Assembly: GCF_009857475.1 (NCBI RefSeq)
Contig: NZ_WWCJ01000012.1
Span: forward strand, 62,001-126,000
Length of the DNA: 64,000 nt
Source: Pseudoduganella guangdongensis
Lineage (GTDB): Bacteria > Pseudomonadota > Gammaproteobacteria > Burkholderiales > Burkholderiaceae_D
Reading direction: 5' to 3'
Shown here: positions 1 to 8,227 of the stretch, one piece after another
Layout: every line of letters begins with the position of its first letter
How positions within the stretch are numbered: the stretch's first letter is position 1
Notes under the pieces: model-generated
Told to the model about the DNA's origin: nothing
The model's input: only the letters and a program-made list of their open reading frames with translations
Database searches by the model: none
Made by a program: the position numbers and the translations under genes

Positions 1-1
1 C

Positions 2-1051
2 GGCAGTGGACGCGATGTTTTCAATGTCGGCAACGTGGCGCCGAATAGGGTCACAGTCAGCGATTTCACCACGGGTGCCGGCGGCGACCTGATCGACGTG
101 TCGGGTGTGATGCCCTATAGCCCGAATGGCAATCCGTTCGGCACCGGCCACCTGCGCCTGCGGCAGGAGGGCCTGGACACCATCCTGGAATTCAGCTGGG
201 CTGGTGCGGCGGGGTCTGGTACTGACTGGCGCGACATCGCCACATTCAGCAATACCAACGCCGCCGATTTCACGCGCGACAATTTCCTCCACGGCATCTC
301 GCCAGATGGCGGCAATGAAGGCCCAACCCTGGTAGGCGGCAGTGGCAATGACGAGCTGCGCGGCCAGTTCTTGAACGATCTGCTGGAGGGTAACGACGGT
401 AACGACCAGCTGTATGGCGGCTTCGGTAACGACGTCCTGCGTGGCGGCAATGGTGACGATATGCTCGACGGCGGCGGAGGTGACGACCTGCTTGATGGCG
501 GGGCGGGTTTCGACGTCGTGCAGCTGGCGCGCAAACGGTTTGACTTCAAGATCTGGGTCGAGAACGGCAGTTTCAAGGTGCAGGACTTGCAAGGCTTGAG
601 CGGAACCGACACCTTGCAGGGTATCGAGCGCCTGCAACTGGACGGCACCACGGTCGCCTTCGACGGCAATGGCGTGGGCGGCCAGGTGTACCGCCTGTAC
701 CAGGCGGCATTTGATCGCGCGCCAGACCAGGTGGGCATGGGCTTCTGGATCCACCACGCCGACCGTGGCCAGGACCTGGTATCGATTGCCGAAGCTTTCG
801 TGACCTCGGCCGAGTTTAAAACCCTGTACGGTGCCGCGCCGACCAATGCCGAGGTGATCGACCGCTTGTACTACAACGTGCTGCACCGAGCGCCCGACGC
901 CGAAGGTCGCGCATTCTGGCTGGACGTCCTGGACCGCAAACTGGCGCCGCTCTCAAGCGTGCTAGTGGGCTTCAGCGAGAGCAAGGAAAATGTCGCTAAT
1001 CTTGCCGAGGTCATTGGCAAAGGCTTCGACTATACGACTTGGTACGGCTAA
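2..1051 (+). CDS. RTX calcium-binding repeat / DUF4214 protein, 3' part only
   Basis: The frame is open from the first bases of the window, so the true start lies upstream and only the C-terminal ~349 residues are visible. A glycine/aspartate nonapeptide block of the RTX (hemolysin-type Ca-binding) kind spans roughly residues 110-165, with GGSGNDELRG, GNDGNDQLYG, GFGNDVLRG and GNGDDMLDG units that should fold into a Ca-binding parallel beta-roll. A DUF4214-like region follows (about residues 235-335), with paired YRLYQAAFDRAPD and LYYNVLHRAPD motifs. RTX proteins are usually exported by type I secretion with an uncleaved C-terminal signal. That makes this likely a secreted or surface protein, but the function of the missing N-terminus cannot be judged. 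Confidence 0.85.
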   Translation, partial: GSGRDVFNVGNVAPNRVTVSDFTTGAGGDLIDVSGVMPYSPNGNPFGTGHLRLRQEGLDTILEFSWAGAAGSGTDWRDIATFSNTNAADFTRDNFLHGISPDGGNEGPTLVGGSGNDELRGQFLNDLLEGNDGNDQLYGGFGNDVLRGGNGDDMLDGGGGDDLLDGGAGFDVVQLARKRFDFKIWVENGSFKVQDLQGLSGTDTLQGIERLQLDGTTVAFDGNGVGGQVYRLYQAAFDRAPDQVGMGFWIHHADRGQDLVSIAEAFVTSAEFKTLYGAAPTNAEVIDRLYYNVLHRAPDAEGRAFWLDVLDRKLAPLSSVLVGFSESKENVANLAEVIGKGFDYTTWYG

Positions 1052-1172
1052 GCGCGGTAGCCTGTTGTGCCCATGCGACAGTGACAAAGTGAGACTATTG
1101 GCAGGCGGCAGGGGCCTATAGTTGGTGCAGGGCTGCCGGCCCGGCGGCCCCGTCCATACTGGAGGAGTCGCC

Positions 1173-1709
1173 ATGTCAGACCTACTGCACATCAGCAGCA
1201 CCCTCGTCCGCATCATCGCGCGCATCAATCCCAAGATCTGGGAAGTGGTGGGCGGCGGTCCACTGGGCAGGCATGCCCAGTTTTCCACCTTTGCCAGCCT
1301 GGCGGCGGAGCCCATCCCGGTGCCATGGCGCCAGCAGCCGGCCTGGCTGGTCGAGGGCCAGTTGGCAGCGCTGGCGTTGGGGCAGCGCCAGGTCGACGCC
1401 GCCTGTGCTATCCAGGCTCAAGGCGGTGATGTCAAATCCTTCCTGAAAGCCACGCTGGATGACTGGTGCCCAACCGGCCAGCCACCGCGCCTGCCGATCA
1501 AATGGCCGAGCGGCATCCGCGAACCACGCCCACCGCGCCCGAATGAGCTGGAGGCGCTGACCATTCCGCTGACCGGCGCGATTGCCATGATCGTCCAGGC
1601 CGAGTCGATCGGCGATGAATCGCTCAGCAAGTGGATTGCCGACACCGGTGCGAACCTGCTCGACAAGACTGCCATCTACGCCACAGAACACCTGCGCAGG
1701 GAACGCTGA
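1173..1709 (+). CDS. Hypothetical cytoplasmic protein (178 aa)
   Basis: I do not recognise this protein. The ATG at 1173 is preferred because GGAGGA lies at 1161-1166; an in-frame upstream start at 1122 has no such site. The product has no signal peptide or membrane segment. It contains a proline/arginine-rich middle (EPRPPRPNELEAL) and a mixed helical C-terminus ending LRRER. It stands alone, 121 nt after the RTX gene and 82 nt before a small membrane-protein gene on the same strand. Codon use and GC look like the neighbours. It could be an orphan of a narrow family; nothing in the sequence fixes a role. Confidence 0.7.
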   Translation: MSDLLHISSTLVRIIARINPKIWEVVGGGPLGRHAQFSTFASLAAEPIPVPWRQQPAWLVEGQLAALALGQRQVDAACAIQAQGGDVKSFLKATLDDWCPTGQPPRLPIKWPSGIREPRPPRPNELEALTIPLTGAIAMIVQAESIGDESLSKWIADTGANLLDKTAIYATEHLRRER

Positions 1710-1791
1710 CCCGCGTATTGGATCCAGCTCGACATCCCTCTCGCGCTTCGACCCTAAGATGCCGGAAGGCTAAGCAGCGCGGGAGGTCCTC

Positions 1792-2190
1792 GTGGGCTGG
1801 TTCCGTGCAAACATCGTCTTTCCGTTACAGGGACTGTTTTGCGTGTCGCTGGTCTTCTTTTTCCTTCCAATTCCAAAAAGAGTACGGATGCAGCTAAATC
1901 CGCTGCGCGCGGTAAAAGATGGGCAACTGTGTTGGCGCGGCCTGACATTCAGCGCCGCAGGACTGTACGAAATGCATGGGCGCAGTGAGCTTCCCTGGTT
2001 GTCAGGATTGCTGCTTCTGACTCTCGTCTTGTCGAGCTTGCTTGCGTCGGGCGGGGCACTGCTTCAAACTTCGATGACGATTCACGCGGACGAGAGCTGG
2101 CCCAGCATTTCCGGACGCTGCTCGCATCGCCGTAATCATCGCCGCATCGGTGATCTCCTTGGCACTGGCACATTTCAGTGTTTAGTTTAG
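1792..2190 (+). CDS. Small membrane protein, probably frameshifted near its C-terminus
   Basis: The start is GTG at 1792, backed by GGGAGG at 1781-1786. The visible protein has one hydrophobic segment near residues 7-25 and a second near residues 68-96 (LSGLLLLTLVLSSLLASGG). After HADE (about base 2094) the frame becomes polar and arginine-rich and stops at 2190. The +1 frame over the same bases encodes a clean third hydrophobic helix (IAVIIAASVISLALAHFSV) ending at 2185. This suggests a frameshift, either natural or a sequencing error, between about 2090 and 2125. No family is recognised. The gene is followed 12 nt later by another tiny membrane ORF. Confidence 0.5.
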   Translation: MGWFRANIVFPLQGLFCVSLVFFFLPIPKRVRMQLNPLRAVKDGQLCWRGLTFSAAGLYEMHGRSELPWLSGLLLLTLVLSSLLASGGALLQTSMTIHADESWPSISGRCSHRRNHRRIGDLLGTGTFQCLV

Positions 2191-2202
2191 GGGGAGACGA
2201 TC

Positions 2203-2343
2203 ATGTTAAGACGATGGTGGCTAAACAGGTTTAAGGATGACGAGGCATTCAAGACAACGCTGAGTATACTTTGCGGCGGCGGTGCTGCGCTGGCCTTAGT
2301 AGTGGCCGCGCTACAGCTCGCGTGGGAACACTGGCTGCGGTAG
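2203..2343 (+). CDS. Predicted 46-aa single-span membrane peptide
   Basis: ATG at 2203 follows a GGGGGAGA Shine-Dalgarno-like run at 2191-2197, right after the preceding membrane gene. The peptide has a basic, aromatic N-terminus (MLRRWWLNRF), a short acidic stretch, and one hydrophobic helix (LCGGGAALALVVAALQLAW), which is typical of small bitopic inner-membrane proteins. It may be co-transcribed with the gene before it. The terminator that begins at 2356 points the other way. No homologue is recognised. Confidence 0.45.
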   Translation: MLRRWWLNRFKDDEAFKTTLSILCGGGAALALVVAALQLAWEHWLR

Positions 2344-2355
2344 ATTGCGTGTACC

Positions 2356-2386
2356 AAAAAAAAAGCAAGCCGCCAGCTGGCGGCTT
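2356..2386 (-). terminator. Rho-independent terminator of the MHS transporter gene
   Basis: A 20-bp perfect palindrome at 2367-2386 (half-site AAGCCGCCAG) is followed, on the minus strand, by a run of nine T (plus-strand A at 2356-2364). It lies 21 nt past the stop of the transporter gene, the expected place for an intrinsic terminator. Confidence 0.85.
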
Positions 2387-2407
2387 TCTGCAAGGCTGGG
2401 CGGATGC

Positions 2408-4111
2408 TTAGTCTTGCGCGTAGATGTTGTTGTCTTTGGTTTCGCGCACGAACAGGGCGCCGATCACCGCGGTCGCCAGGGCGATCACGATCGGGTACCA
2501 CAGGCCGTAGTAGATGTCGCCTTTGAAGGCCACCAGGGCGAAGGCGGTGGTTGGCAGCAGGCCGCCGAACCAGCCGTTACCGATGTGGTAAGGCAGGGAC
2601 ATCGAAGTGTAGCGGATGCGGGTCGGGAACATCTCGACCAGCATGGCTGCAATCGGGCCGTACACCATGGTCACATACAGCACCAGTACGAACAGGATCA
2701 GCACCACCATTGGCTTGTTGATCTGGGCTGGATCGGCCTTGGCTGGATAGCCGGCGGCTTTCACTGCCTCGCCGACCGATTTCTTCAGCTCGCCTTCCTT
2801 CTTCTTCGAATCAGCATCGAAGTTCAGGCCGTCCGCCGTCATGTTGGCGTTGAACGATTGCACGACTTTGTCGCCAACCTTGATCGAGGCCACGGTGCCG
2901 GCAGGCGCGTCCTGGCGGGTGTAGGCGACGGATGCTTTCGACAGCATCGAGGTGGCGATATCGCACGAGGACGGGAATTTCTTCTCGCCGGTCGCGTTGA
3001 ACTGGAAGTGGCAGGAATCCGGATCGGCCACCACCACAACAGGCGAGTTCTTGATGGCCGCTTCCAGCTGCGGGTTGCCGTAGTGGGTCAGGGCGCCGAA
3101 CAGCGGGAAGTAGGTGGCAGCGGCGATCACGCAGCCACCCAGGATGATCCATTTGCGGCCGATCTTGTCCGACAGGCTGCCAAAGAAGATGAAGAACGGG
3201 GTCGCCAGGATCAGCGCAGTCGCGATCAGGATGTTCGCCGTGGCGATATCCATCTTCAACGTCTGGATCATGAAGAACAGCGCGTAAAACTGGCCGGTGT
3301 ACCACACCACCGCCTGGCCCATGGTCAGGCCGACCAGCGCCAGGATCACGATCTTCATGTTCTTCCACTGGCCGAAGGCTTCGCTCAGCGGAGCTTTGGA
3401 GGTCTTGCCTTCCGCTTTCATCTTGGCGAAGGCAGGCGACTCATTCATGGACATACGGATCCATACCGAGATGCCGAGCAGGGCCACGGACACCAGGAAT
3501 GGGATACGCCAGCCCCAGGCTTCAAACTCTTCCAGCGGCATCGACTGGCGCACGCCCAGGATCACCAGCAGCGACAGGAAGAAGCCCAGCGTCGCGGTGG
3601 TCTGGATCCAGGCCGTGAACAAGCCGCGCTTGCCGTGCGGCGCGTGTTCCGCCACATAGGTGGCGGCACCGCCGTATTCGCCGCCCAGTGCCAGGCCTTG
3701 CAGCAGGCGCAGGATGACCAGGATGATCGGCGCGGCAATGCCGATGCTGGCGTAGTTTGGCAGCAGGCCCACGATGAAGGTGGACAGGCCCATGATCAGG
3801 ATGGTGACCAGGAAGGTGTACTTACGGCCGATCATGTCGCCCAGGCGGCCGAACACGATGGCGCCGAACGGGCGCACAATGAAGCCGGCGGCAAAGGCCA
3901 GCAGCGCGAAAATGAAGGAGGTGGTCGGGTCGCCCACGAAGAACTGTTTGGCAATGATAGATGCCAGCGAACCGTAAAGGTAAAAGTCGTACCATTCAAA
4001 CACGGTACCCAGCGAGGAGGCGAAGATGACCTTCTTCTCCTCTTTGGTCATGGGGGTGGACTTGCCGTTCCCCACGTTCCGCGCGTCGGCGGTCCCAGAG
4101 CTAATTGCCAT
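2408..4111 (-). CDS. MFS transporter, metabolite:H+ symporter (MHS) family with large loop insert
   Basis: This is an inner-membrane proton symporter of the ShiA/KgtP/ProP-like branch. The N-terminus shows the MHS signature (SSLGTVFEWYDFYLYG), the loop 2-3 motif GRLGDMIGRK and LQGLALGGEYGGAA. A second repeat motif, GSLSDKIGRK, follows. The usual length is about 430-450 residues. This protein is 567 because a hydrophilic block of about 110 residues, containing two cysteines and many lysines, sits at roughly residues 355-465 between C-terminal helices. I start it at ATG 4111, behind GGAGA; a TTG 15 nt upstream lacks spacing for a ribosome site. The substrate (an organic acid, betaine or similar) cannot be told from sequence. 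It is transcribed alone and ends in a clear terminator. Confidence 0.9.
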   Translation of the reverse strand: MAISSGTADARNVGNGKSTPMTKEEKKVIFASSLGTVFEWYDFYLYGSLASIIAKQFFVGDPTTSFIFALLAFAAGFIVRPFGAIVFGRLGDMIGRKYTFLVTILIMGLSTFIVGLLPNYASIGIAAPIILVILRLLQGLALGGEYGGAATYVAEHAPHGKRGLFTAWIQTTATLGFFLSLLVILGVRQSMPLEEFEAWGWRIPFLVSVALLGISVWIRMSMNESPAFAKMKAEGKTSKAPLSEAFGQWKNMKIVILALVGLTMGQAVVWYTGQFYALFFMIQTLKMDIATANILIATALILATPFFIFFGSLSDKIGRKWIILGGCVIAAATYFPLFGALTHYGNPQLEAAIKNSPVVVVADPDSCHFQFNATGEKKFPSSCDIATSMLSKASVAYTRQDAPAGTVASIKVGDKVVQSFNANMTADGLNFDADSKKKEGELKKSVGEAVKAAGYPAKADPAQINKPMVVLILFVLVLYVTMVYGPIAAMLVEMFPTRIRYTSMSLPYHIGNGWFGGLLPTTAFALVAFKGDIYYGLWYPIVIALATAVIGALFVRETKDNNIYAQD

Positions 4112-4303
4112 GATGCTTGTCTCCAATTTAATAGTTAGCGTTCCAAATGCTTCAACGGCAGGATGGAGTTTGGACCAGTATCCTTACGTCATTCTTGCTT
4201 GAAACTTACGCAAAACTTACAAATCGCACAATTACGCGAACGACCGTGCTAAAAGCGACGGGCCTGTGCTATGCTGGCCGGAAATACCTACAAAGGAGAC
4301 CCC

Positions 4304-6106
4304 ATGCTGCTGTCCCGACGCGATGTCGAGTTCATGCTGTATGACTGGCTGCAGGCCGAAACGCTGTGCAATCGGCCGCGCTTCGCCGAGCATAGCCGCG
4401 AAACGTTCACCGCTGCCATCGACAGTGCGCAGCAGATTGCGACCGAGCTATTCGCGCCGCACAATAAGTTGAGCGACCAGCAGGAGCCGCATTTCGACGG
4501 CGAACGGGTCAGCATGATCCCCGAGGTGCGGCGTGCGCTCGACGCCTTTTCGGCGGCGGGCTTCATGGCCGCCGGCCAGGATTACGCCCTGGGCGGCATG
4601 CAGCTGCCGCTGCTGGTGGAAAAGGCGGTCACCGCCTATTTCACGGCGGCCAATATGGCCACCTCCAGCTACGCCTTTCTCACTATCGGCAATGCCAATA
4701 CGCTGCTGAAATGCGCCTCCAGCGCGCAGGTGGAGCATTTCGTACGGCCCATGCTGGAGGGGCGCTGGTTCGGCACCATGTGCCTGAGCGAGCCGCAAGC
4801 CGGCTCCAGCCTGTCCGACATCACTACCCGCGCCGAGCCGGAGCCCGAGGGGGCGGAGCGCTTCCGCCTTACGGGCAACAAGATGTGGATTTCTGCCGGT
4901 GAGCACGAACTGGCCGAAAATATCGTGCACCTGGTGCTGGCCAAGATCCCCGGCCCGGACGGCAAGCTGGTGCCGGGCGTGAAGGGCATTTCCCTGTTCA
5001 TCGTCCCCAAGTTCCTGGAAAACGGCGAGCGCAACGACATCGCGCTGGCGGGCCTGAACCACAAGATGGGCAATCGCGGCACCACCAATTGCCTGCTGAA
5101 TTTCGGTGAGGGCAAATTCCGCCCGGGCGGCCGTGCCGGCGCGGTCGGCTACCTGGTTGGCCGCCAGGGGCAGGGCCTGGCGAACATGTTCCATATGATG
5201 AACGAAGCGCGCATCGGCGTCGGCCTGTGCGCGGCGGTATTGGGCTACACCGGCTACCTGCATGCGCTGGACTACGCGCGCCAGCGTCCGCAAGGCCGCC
5301 ATCCCGCCGCCAAGGACCCGGCTTCGCCCCAGCTTCCCATCATCGCCCACACCGATGTGCGGCGCATGCTGCTGGCGCAAAAGGCCTACGCGGAAGGCGC
5401 GCTCGGCCTGTGCCTGTACAGCGCGCGCCTGGTCGACGACGAACACACCGCCGACAGTGCCGAAGTGCGCCAGCGTGCCGGACGCCTGCTGCAATTCCTG
5501 ACCCCGATCACCAAATCCTGGCCCTCGCAATGGTGCCTGGAGGCGAATAACCTGGCGATCCAGGTGCACGGCGGTTATGGCTACACGCGGGAATACAATG
5601 TCGAACAGTTCTACCGCGATAACCGCCTGAACCAGATCCACGAAGGGACGCATGGCATCCACGGCCTGGACCTGCTGGGGCGTAAAGCTAGCATGAATGA
5701 CGGCGCGCTGCTGGCCACCATGGCCGAGGAAATCCGCGCCACGGCCGGCGCGGCGCGCGCCAGCCGGGTGGCCCAGCTGGCCGGCCACGCCGACGCGCTG
5801 GACGCGGCCTGGGGCCGGGTTGAAGAAGTGACCGCCGCCCTGTATGCTGCCGGCGACCTGAACAAGACGTTGGCCAACGCCACGGCCTACCTGGAAGCGG
5901 TCGGGCATGTAGTGCTCGCCTGGATCTGGCTGCAGCAAGCCATGGCGGCCGTCGCCAGCCTGCCGGAAGACGATGATTTCCGGCGCGGCAAGCTGCAGGC
6001 CTGCCGCTATTTCTATCAATGGGAGCTGCCCAAGGTCCAGCCGCAGCTGGATTTGCTGGCCAGCCTCGATACCACCACGCTCGACATGCAGGACGCGTGG
6101 TTCTGA
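4304..6106 (+). CDS. Acyl-CoA dehydrogenase, DmdC-like long form
   Basis: A FAD-dependent dehydrogenase that introduces a 2,3-double bond into an acyl-CoA. At 600 residues it matches the long DmdC/AidB-like class rather than the 380-residue short-chain class. Visible family features are MCLSEPQAGSSLSD and GNKMWISAGEHE in the FAD/acyl pocket, the arginine helix MNEARIGVG, VHGGYGYTREY, and RDNRLNQIHEGTHGI, whose glutamate is the expected catalytic base. ATG 4304 is chosen over 4271 because AAGGAG lies at 4293-4298. It heads a plus-strand operon (Dabb protein, SDR, MDR, SDR), which suggests oxidation of a branched, aromatic or methylthio acid. The exact substrate is unknown. Confidence 0.92.
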   Translation: MLLSRRDVEFMLYDWLQAETLCNRPRFAEHSRETFTAAIDSAQQIATELFAPHNKLSDQQEPHFDGERVSMIPEVRRALDAFSAAGFMAAGQDYALGGMQLPLLVEKAVTAYFTAANMATSSYAFLTIGNANTLLKCASSAQVEHFVRPMLEGRWFGTMCLSEPQAGSSLSDITTRAEPEPEGAERFRLTGNKMWISAGEHELAENIVHLVLAKIPGPDGKLVPGVKGISLFIVPKFLENGERNDIALAGLNHKMGNRGTTNCLLNFGEGKFRPGGRAGAVGYLVGRQGQGLANMFHMMNEARIGVGLCAAVLGYTGYLHALDYARQRPQGRHPAAKDPASPQLPIIAHTDVRRMLLAQKAYAEGALGLCLYSARLVDDEHTADSAEVRQRAGRLLQFLTPITKSWPSQWCLEANNLAIQVHGGYGYTREYNVEQFYRDNRLNQIHEGTHGIHGLDLLGRKASMNDGALLATMAEEIRATAGAARASRVAQLAGHADALDAAWGRVEEVTAALYAAGDLNKTLANATAYLEAVGHVVLAWIWLQQAMAAVASLPEDDDFRRGKLQACRYFYQWELPKVQPQLDLLASLDTTTLDMQDAWF

Positions 6107-6116
6107 AGGAAAGTGA

Positions 6117-6419
6117 ATGATCAAGCACATCGTCATGTGGAAGCTGAAAGACCACGCCGAAGGCGCCGACCGCGCCACCAATGCCCGCAAGATGAAGGCG
6201 CAACTTGAAGCCTGCGCCGGCATCGTGCCCGGCATCCTCAAGCTGGAAGTCGGGCTGGCCGAACCGGGGCTGGAAGCGACTTATGACGTGGTGCTGTACT
6301 CCGAATTCGAGAGCAAGGAGGCGCTTGACGCCTACCAGTCGCACCCGCAGCACGCTGCACTCAAACCATTCTTCGGCGCTGTGCGCGATGCGCGCCAGTG
6401 CATGGACTACACCCTCTGA
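6117..6419 (+). CDS. Dabb-family (stress-responsive alpha/beta-barrel) protein
   Basis: This 100-residue protein begins MIKHIVMWKLKD, the typical first strand of the dimeric alpha-beta barrel (Dabb) fold, and ends in a VYQSHPxH-like helix (DAYQSHPQHAALK). Members are small ligand-binding or cofactor-independent enzymes, often accessory in catabolic operons. It begins 10 nt after the acyl-CoA dehydrogenase stop and is followed 14 nt later by an SDR gene, so it is surely part of this operon. Its own reaction is unknown. Confidence 0.85.
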   Translation: MIKHIVMWKLKDHAEGADRATNARKMKAQLEACAGIVPGILKLEVGLAEPGLEATYDVVLYSEFESKEALDAYQSHPQHAALKPFFGAVRDARQCMDYTL

Positions 6420-6433
6420 AAGGAAGCCAGGCA

Positions 6434-7219
6434 ATGACCACCACCCTCGATCTCTTCAAACTGCAAGGCAAAACCGCACTGGTCACCGGCGGCTCGCGCG
6501 GTCTCGGCCTGCAAATGGCGCTGGCGCTGGGTGAGTTGGGCGCCAAAGTGGTGATCACTTCGCGCAAGCAGGCCGACCTGGACGAGGCGGTGGCCGTGCT
6601 GAAGGAGCAGGGCGTGGAGGCCTATGCCATTGCCGCCGACCTGGGCAAGGAAGCCGCCATCGACCCGCTGGTGGACGCCGCGCTGGCGGCCCTGGGCGGG
6701 CATATCGACATCCTGGTCAATAACGCCGGCGCCACCTGGGGCGCACCCGCCGAGGAATACCCGCTGGAAGCGTGGGACAAGGTAATGAACCTGAACGTGC
6801 GCAGCATCTTCCTGCTGTCGCAGGCGGTCGGCAAGCACTCCATGATCCCGCGCCGTTCGGGCCGCATCATCAATATCGCCTCCATCGCGGGCCTGATGGG
6901 CAATGCCCCGGGCACCATGAAGACCATCGCTTACAATACGTCCAAAGCCGCACTGGTCAACTTTACCCGCACCCTGGCGGGCGAATGGGGCGAGTACGGC
7001 ATCAATGTCAACGCGCTCGCGCCGGGTTTCTTCCCGTCGAAGCTGAGCGCCGGTGTAATCAAGGCCATGGGCGAGGACAAGCTCGCCACGGCCGCCCCGC
7101 TGAACCGTCTTGGCGGCGACGAAGACCTGAAAGGCGCAGTCGCGCTGTTCGCCTCTGACGCCGGCCGCCACATTACCGGCCAGGTGCTGGCAGTGGACGG
7201 CGGGGTATCTGCAGTATAA
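6434..7219 (+). CDS. SDR-family oxidoreductase
   Basis: A classical short-chain dehydrogenase/reductase (261 aa) with the nucleotide-binding TGGSRGLG motif near residue 18, NNAG around residue 97, a catalytic serine in NIASIAG and the YNTSK (YxxxK) pair. The C-terminal GQVLAVDGG is standard. ATG 6434 sits behind AAAGGAAG; an upstream in-frame start at 6398 would overlap the previous gene. Members act on 3-hydroxyacyl-CoA, keto or hydroxy groups with NAD(P)(H). In this operon a hydroxyacyl or alcohol oxidation step is the natural guess. The substrate is not deducible. Confidence 0.9.
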   Translation: MTTTLDLFKLQGKTALVTGGSRGLGLQMALALGELGAKVVITSRKQADLDEAVAVLKEQGVEAYAIAADLGKEAAIDPLVDAALAALGGHIDILVNNAGATWGAPAEEYPLEAWDKVMNLNVRSIFLLSQAVGKHSMIPRRSGRIINIASIAGLMGNAPGTMKTIAYNTSKAALVNFTRTLAGEWGEYGINVNALAPGFFPSKLSAGVIKAMGEDKLATAAPLNRLGGDEDLKGAVALFASDAGRHITGQVLAVDGGVSAV

Positions 7220-7228
7220 GGAGTTTGC

Positions 7229-8227
7229 ATGACCAAGTACCACCGCATCGTGCTGGCATCGCGCCCGCGCGGTGTTGTCGTGCCGGAGAATTTCCGGCTC
7301 GAGGAAGTTGCAGTGCCGACGCTGGCCGAGGGCCAGCTCCTGGTGCGCAACCACTATCTCTCGCTTGACCCGTATATGCGCGGCCGCATGAGCGACGCGA
7401 AAAGCTACGCCGCGCCGCAAGCGCTGGACCAGACCATGATCGGCGGCACCGTGGGCGAAGTGGTGGAGTCGCGCCACCCCGGCTTCGCCGTGGGCGAGTT
7501 CGTGGCCGGCATGTTCGGCTGGGCCGAAATGGGCGTGTCGGACGGCGAAGGCCTGCGCAAGGTCGATCCGGGCCATGCGCCCTTGTCGGCCAACCTGGGC
7601 GTGATCGGCATGCCCGGCATGACCGCTTGGTTCGGCATGCACGAGATACTGCGCCCGCGCCTGGGCGAGACCGTGGTGGTATCCGCCGCCAGCGGAGCCG
7701 TGGGCAGTGCGGTCGGCCAGCTGGCCAAACTGGCCGGCTGCCGCGCGGTCGGCATCGCGGGCGGCAAAGAGAAGTGCGATTATGTGGTGCGTGAGCTTGG
7801 CTTCGACGCCTGTGTCGACTACAAGGCCGGCAACCTGAAGGCCGACCTGGCGGCCGCCACCCCGAACGGCATCGACGCCATATTCGAAAACGTGGGCGGA
7901 GAAGTGTTTGACACGGCGCTGGGCCGCACCAATGCCTTCGCGCGTGTTGCGCTGTGCGGCCTGCTGGCGGGTTACACCGGCGCCGAGATCCCGATTCGCA
8001 ACGCCAAGAAGCTGCTGCTTAACCGCGTCACCTTGCGTGGCTTCATCGTCACGGAGCATATGGATCTGTGGCCGCAGGGCCTGTCCGAGATGGGCCGCCT
8101 GGTCGCCGCCGGCAAGCTGAAATACCGTGAAACGATTTCCCAGGGCCTGGCGTCTGCGCCGGAATCCCTTATCGGCCTGCTCCAGGGCCGCAACCTAGGC
8201 AAGCAACTAGTAAAGCTGATTCCATGA
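7229..8227 (+). CDS. Zinc-independent MDR oxidoreductase (CurA/PTGR-like, NADP-dependent)
   Basis: A 332-residue medium-chain reductase of the leukotriene B4 dehydrogenase/curcumin reductase branch. Markers are LVRNHYLSLDPYMRGRM at the N-terminus, GMPGMTAWFGM, the cofactor loop SAASGAVGSAVGQLAK, and ENVGGEVFD. The zinc ligands of true alcohol dehydrogenases are absent. Members reduce the double bond of alpha,beta-unsaturated ketones or aldehydes with NADPH. It starts 9 nt after the SDR (AAGGAG site), and its stop overlaps the next start (ATGA at 8224-8227), so translation is coupled. Confidence 0.9.
   Translation: MTKYHRIVLASRPRGVVVPENFRLEEVAVPTLAEGQLLVRNHYLSLDPYMRGRMSDAKSYAAPQALDQTMIGGTVGEVVESRHPGFAVGEFVAGMFGWAEMGVSDGEGLRKVDPGHAPLSANLGVIGMPGMTAWFGMHEILRPRLGETVVVSAASGAVGSAVGQLAKLAGCRAVGIAGGKEKCDYVVRELGFDACVDYKAGNLKADLAAATPNGIDAIFENVGGEVFDTALGRTNAFARVALCGLLAGYTGAEIPIRNAKKLLLNRVTLRGFIVTEHMDLWPQGLSEMGRLVAAGKLKYRETISQGLASAPESLIGLLQGRNLGKQLVKLIP

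Noticed and set aside
2345..4138. Plus-strand 597-codon frame opposite the MHS transporter
   Set aside because: Composition of an antisense shadow (His/Gln/Arg-rich); the minus-strand gene has clear motifs and a terminator.
4202..4220. Two AAACTTAC direct repeats 11 bp apart upstream of the acyl-CoA dehydrogenase
   Set aside because: Too short to separate from chance; no matching regulator is nearby.
4448..6241. Long minus-strand open frame opposite the acyl-CoA dehydrogenase
   Set aside because: Arises from GC-rich third positions of the real gene; His/Arg/Gln-rich composition and no domain.
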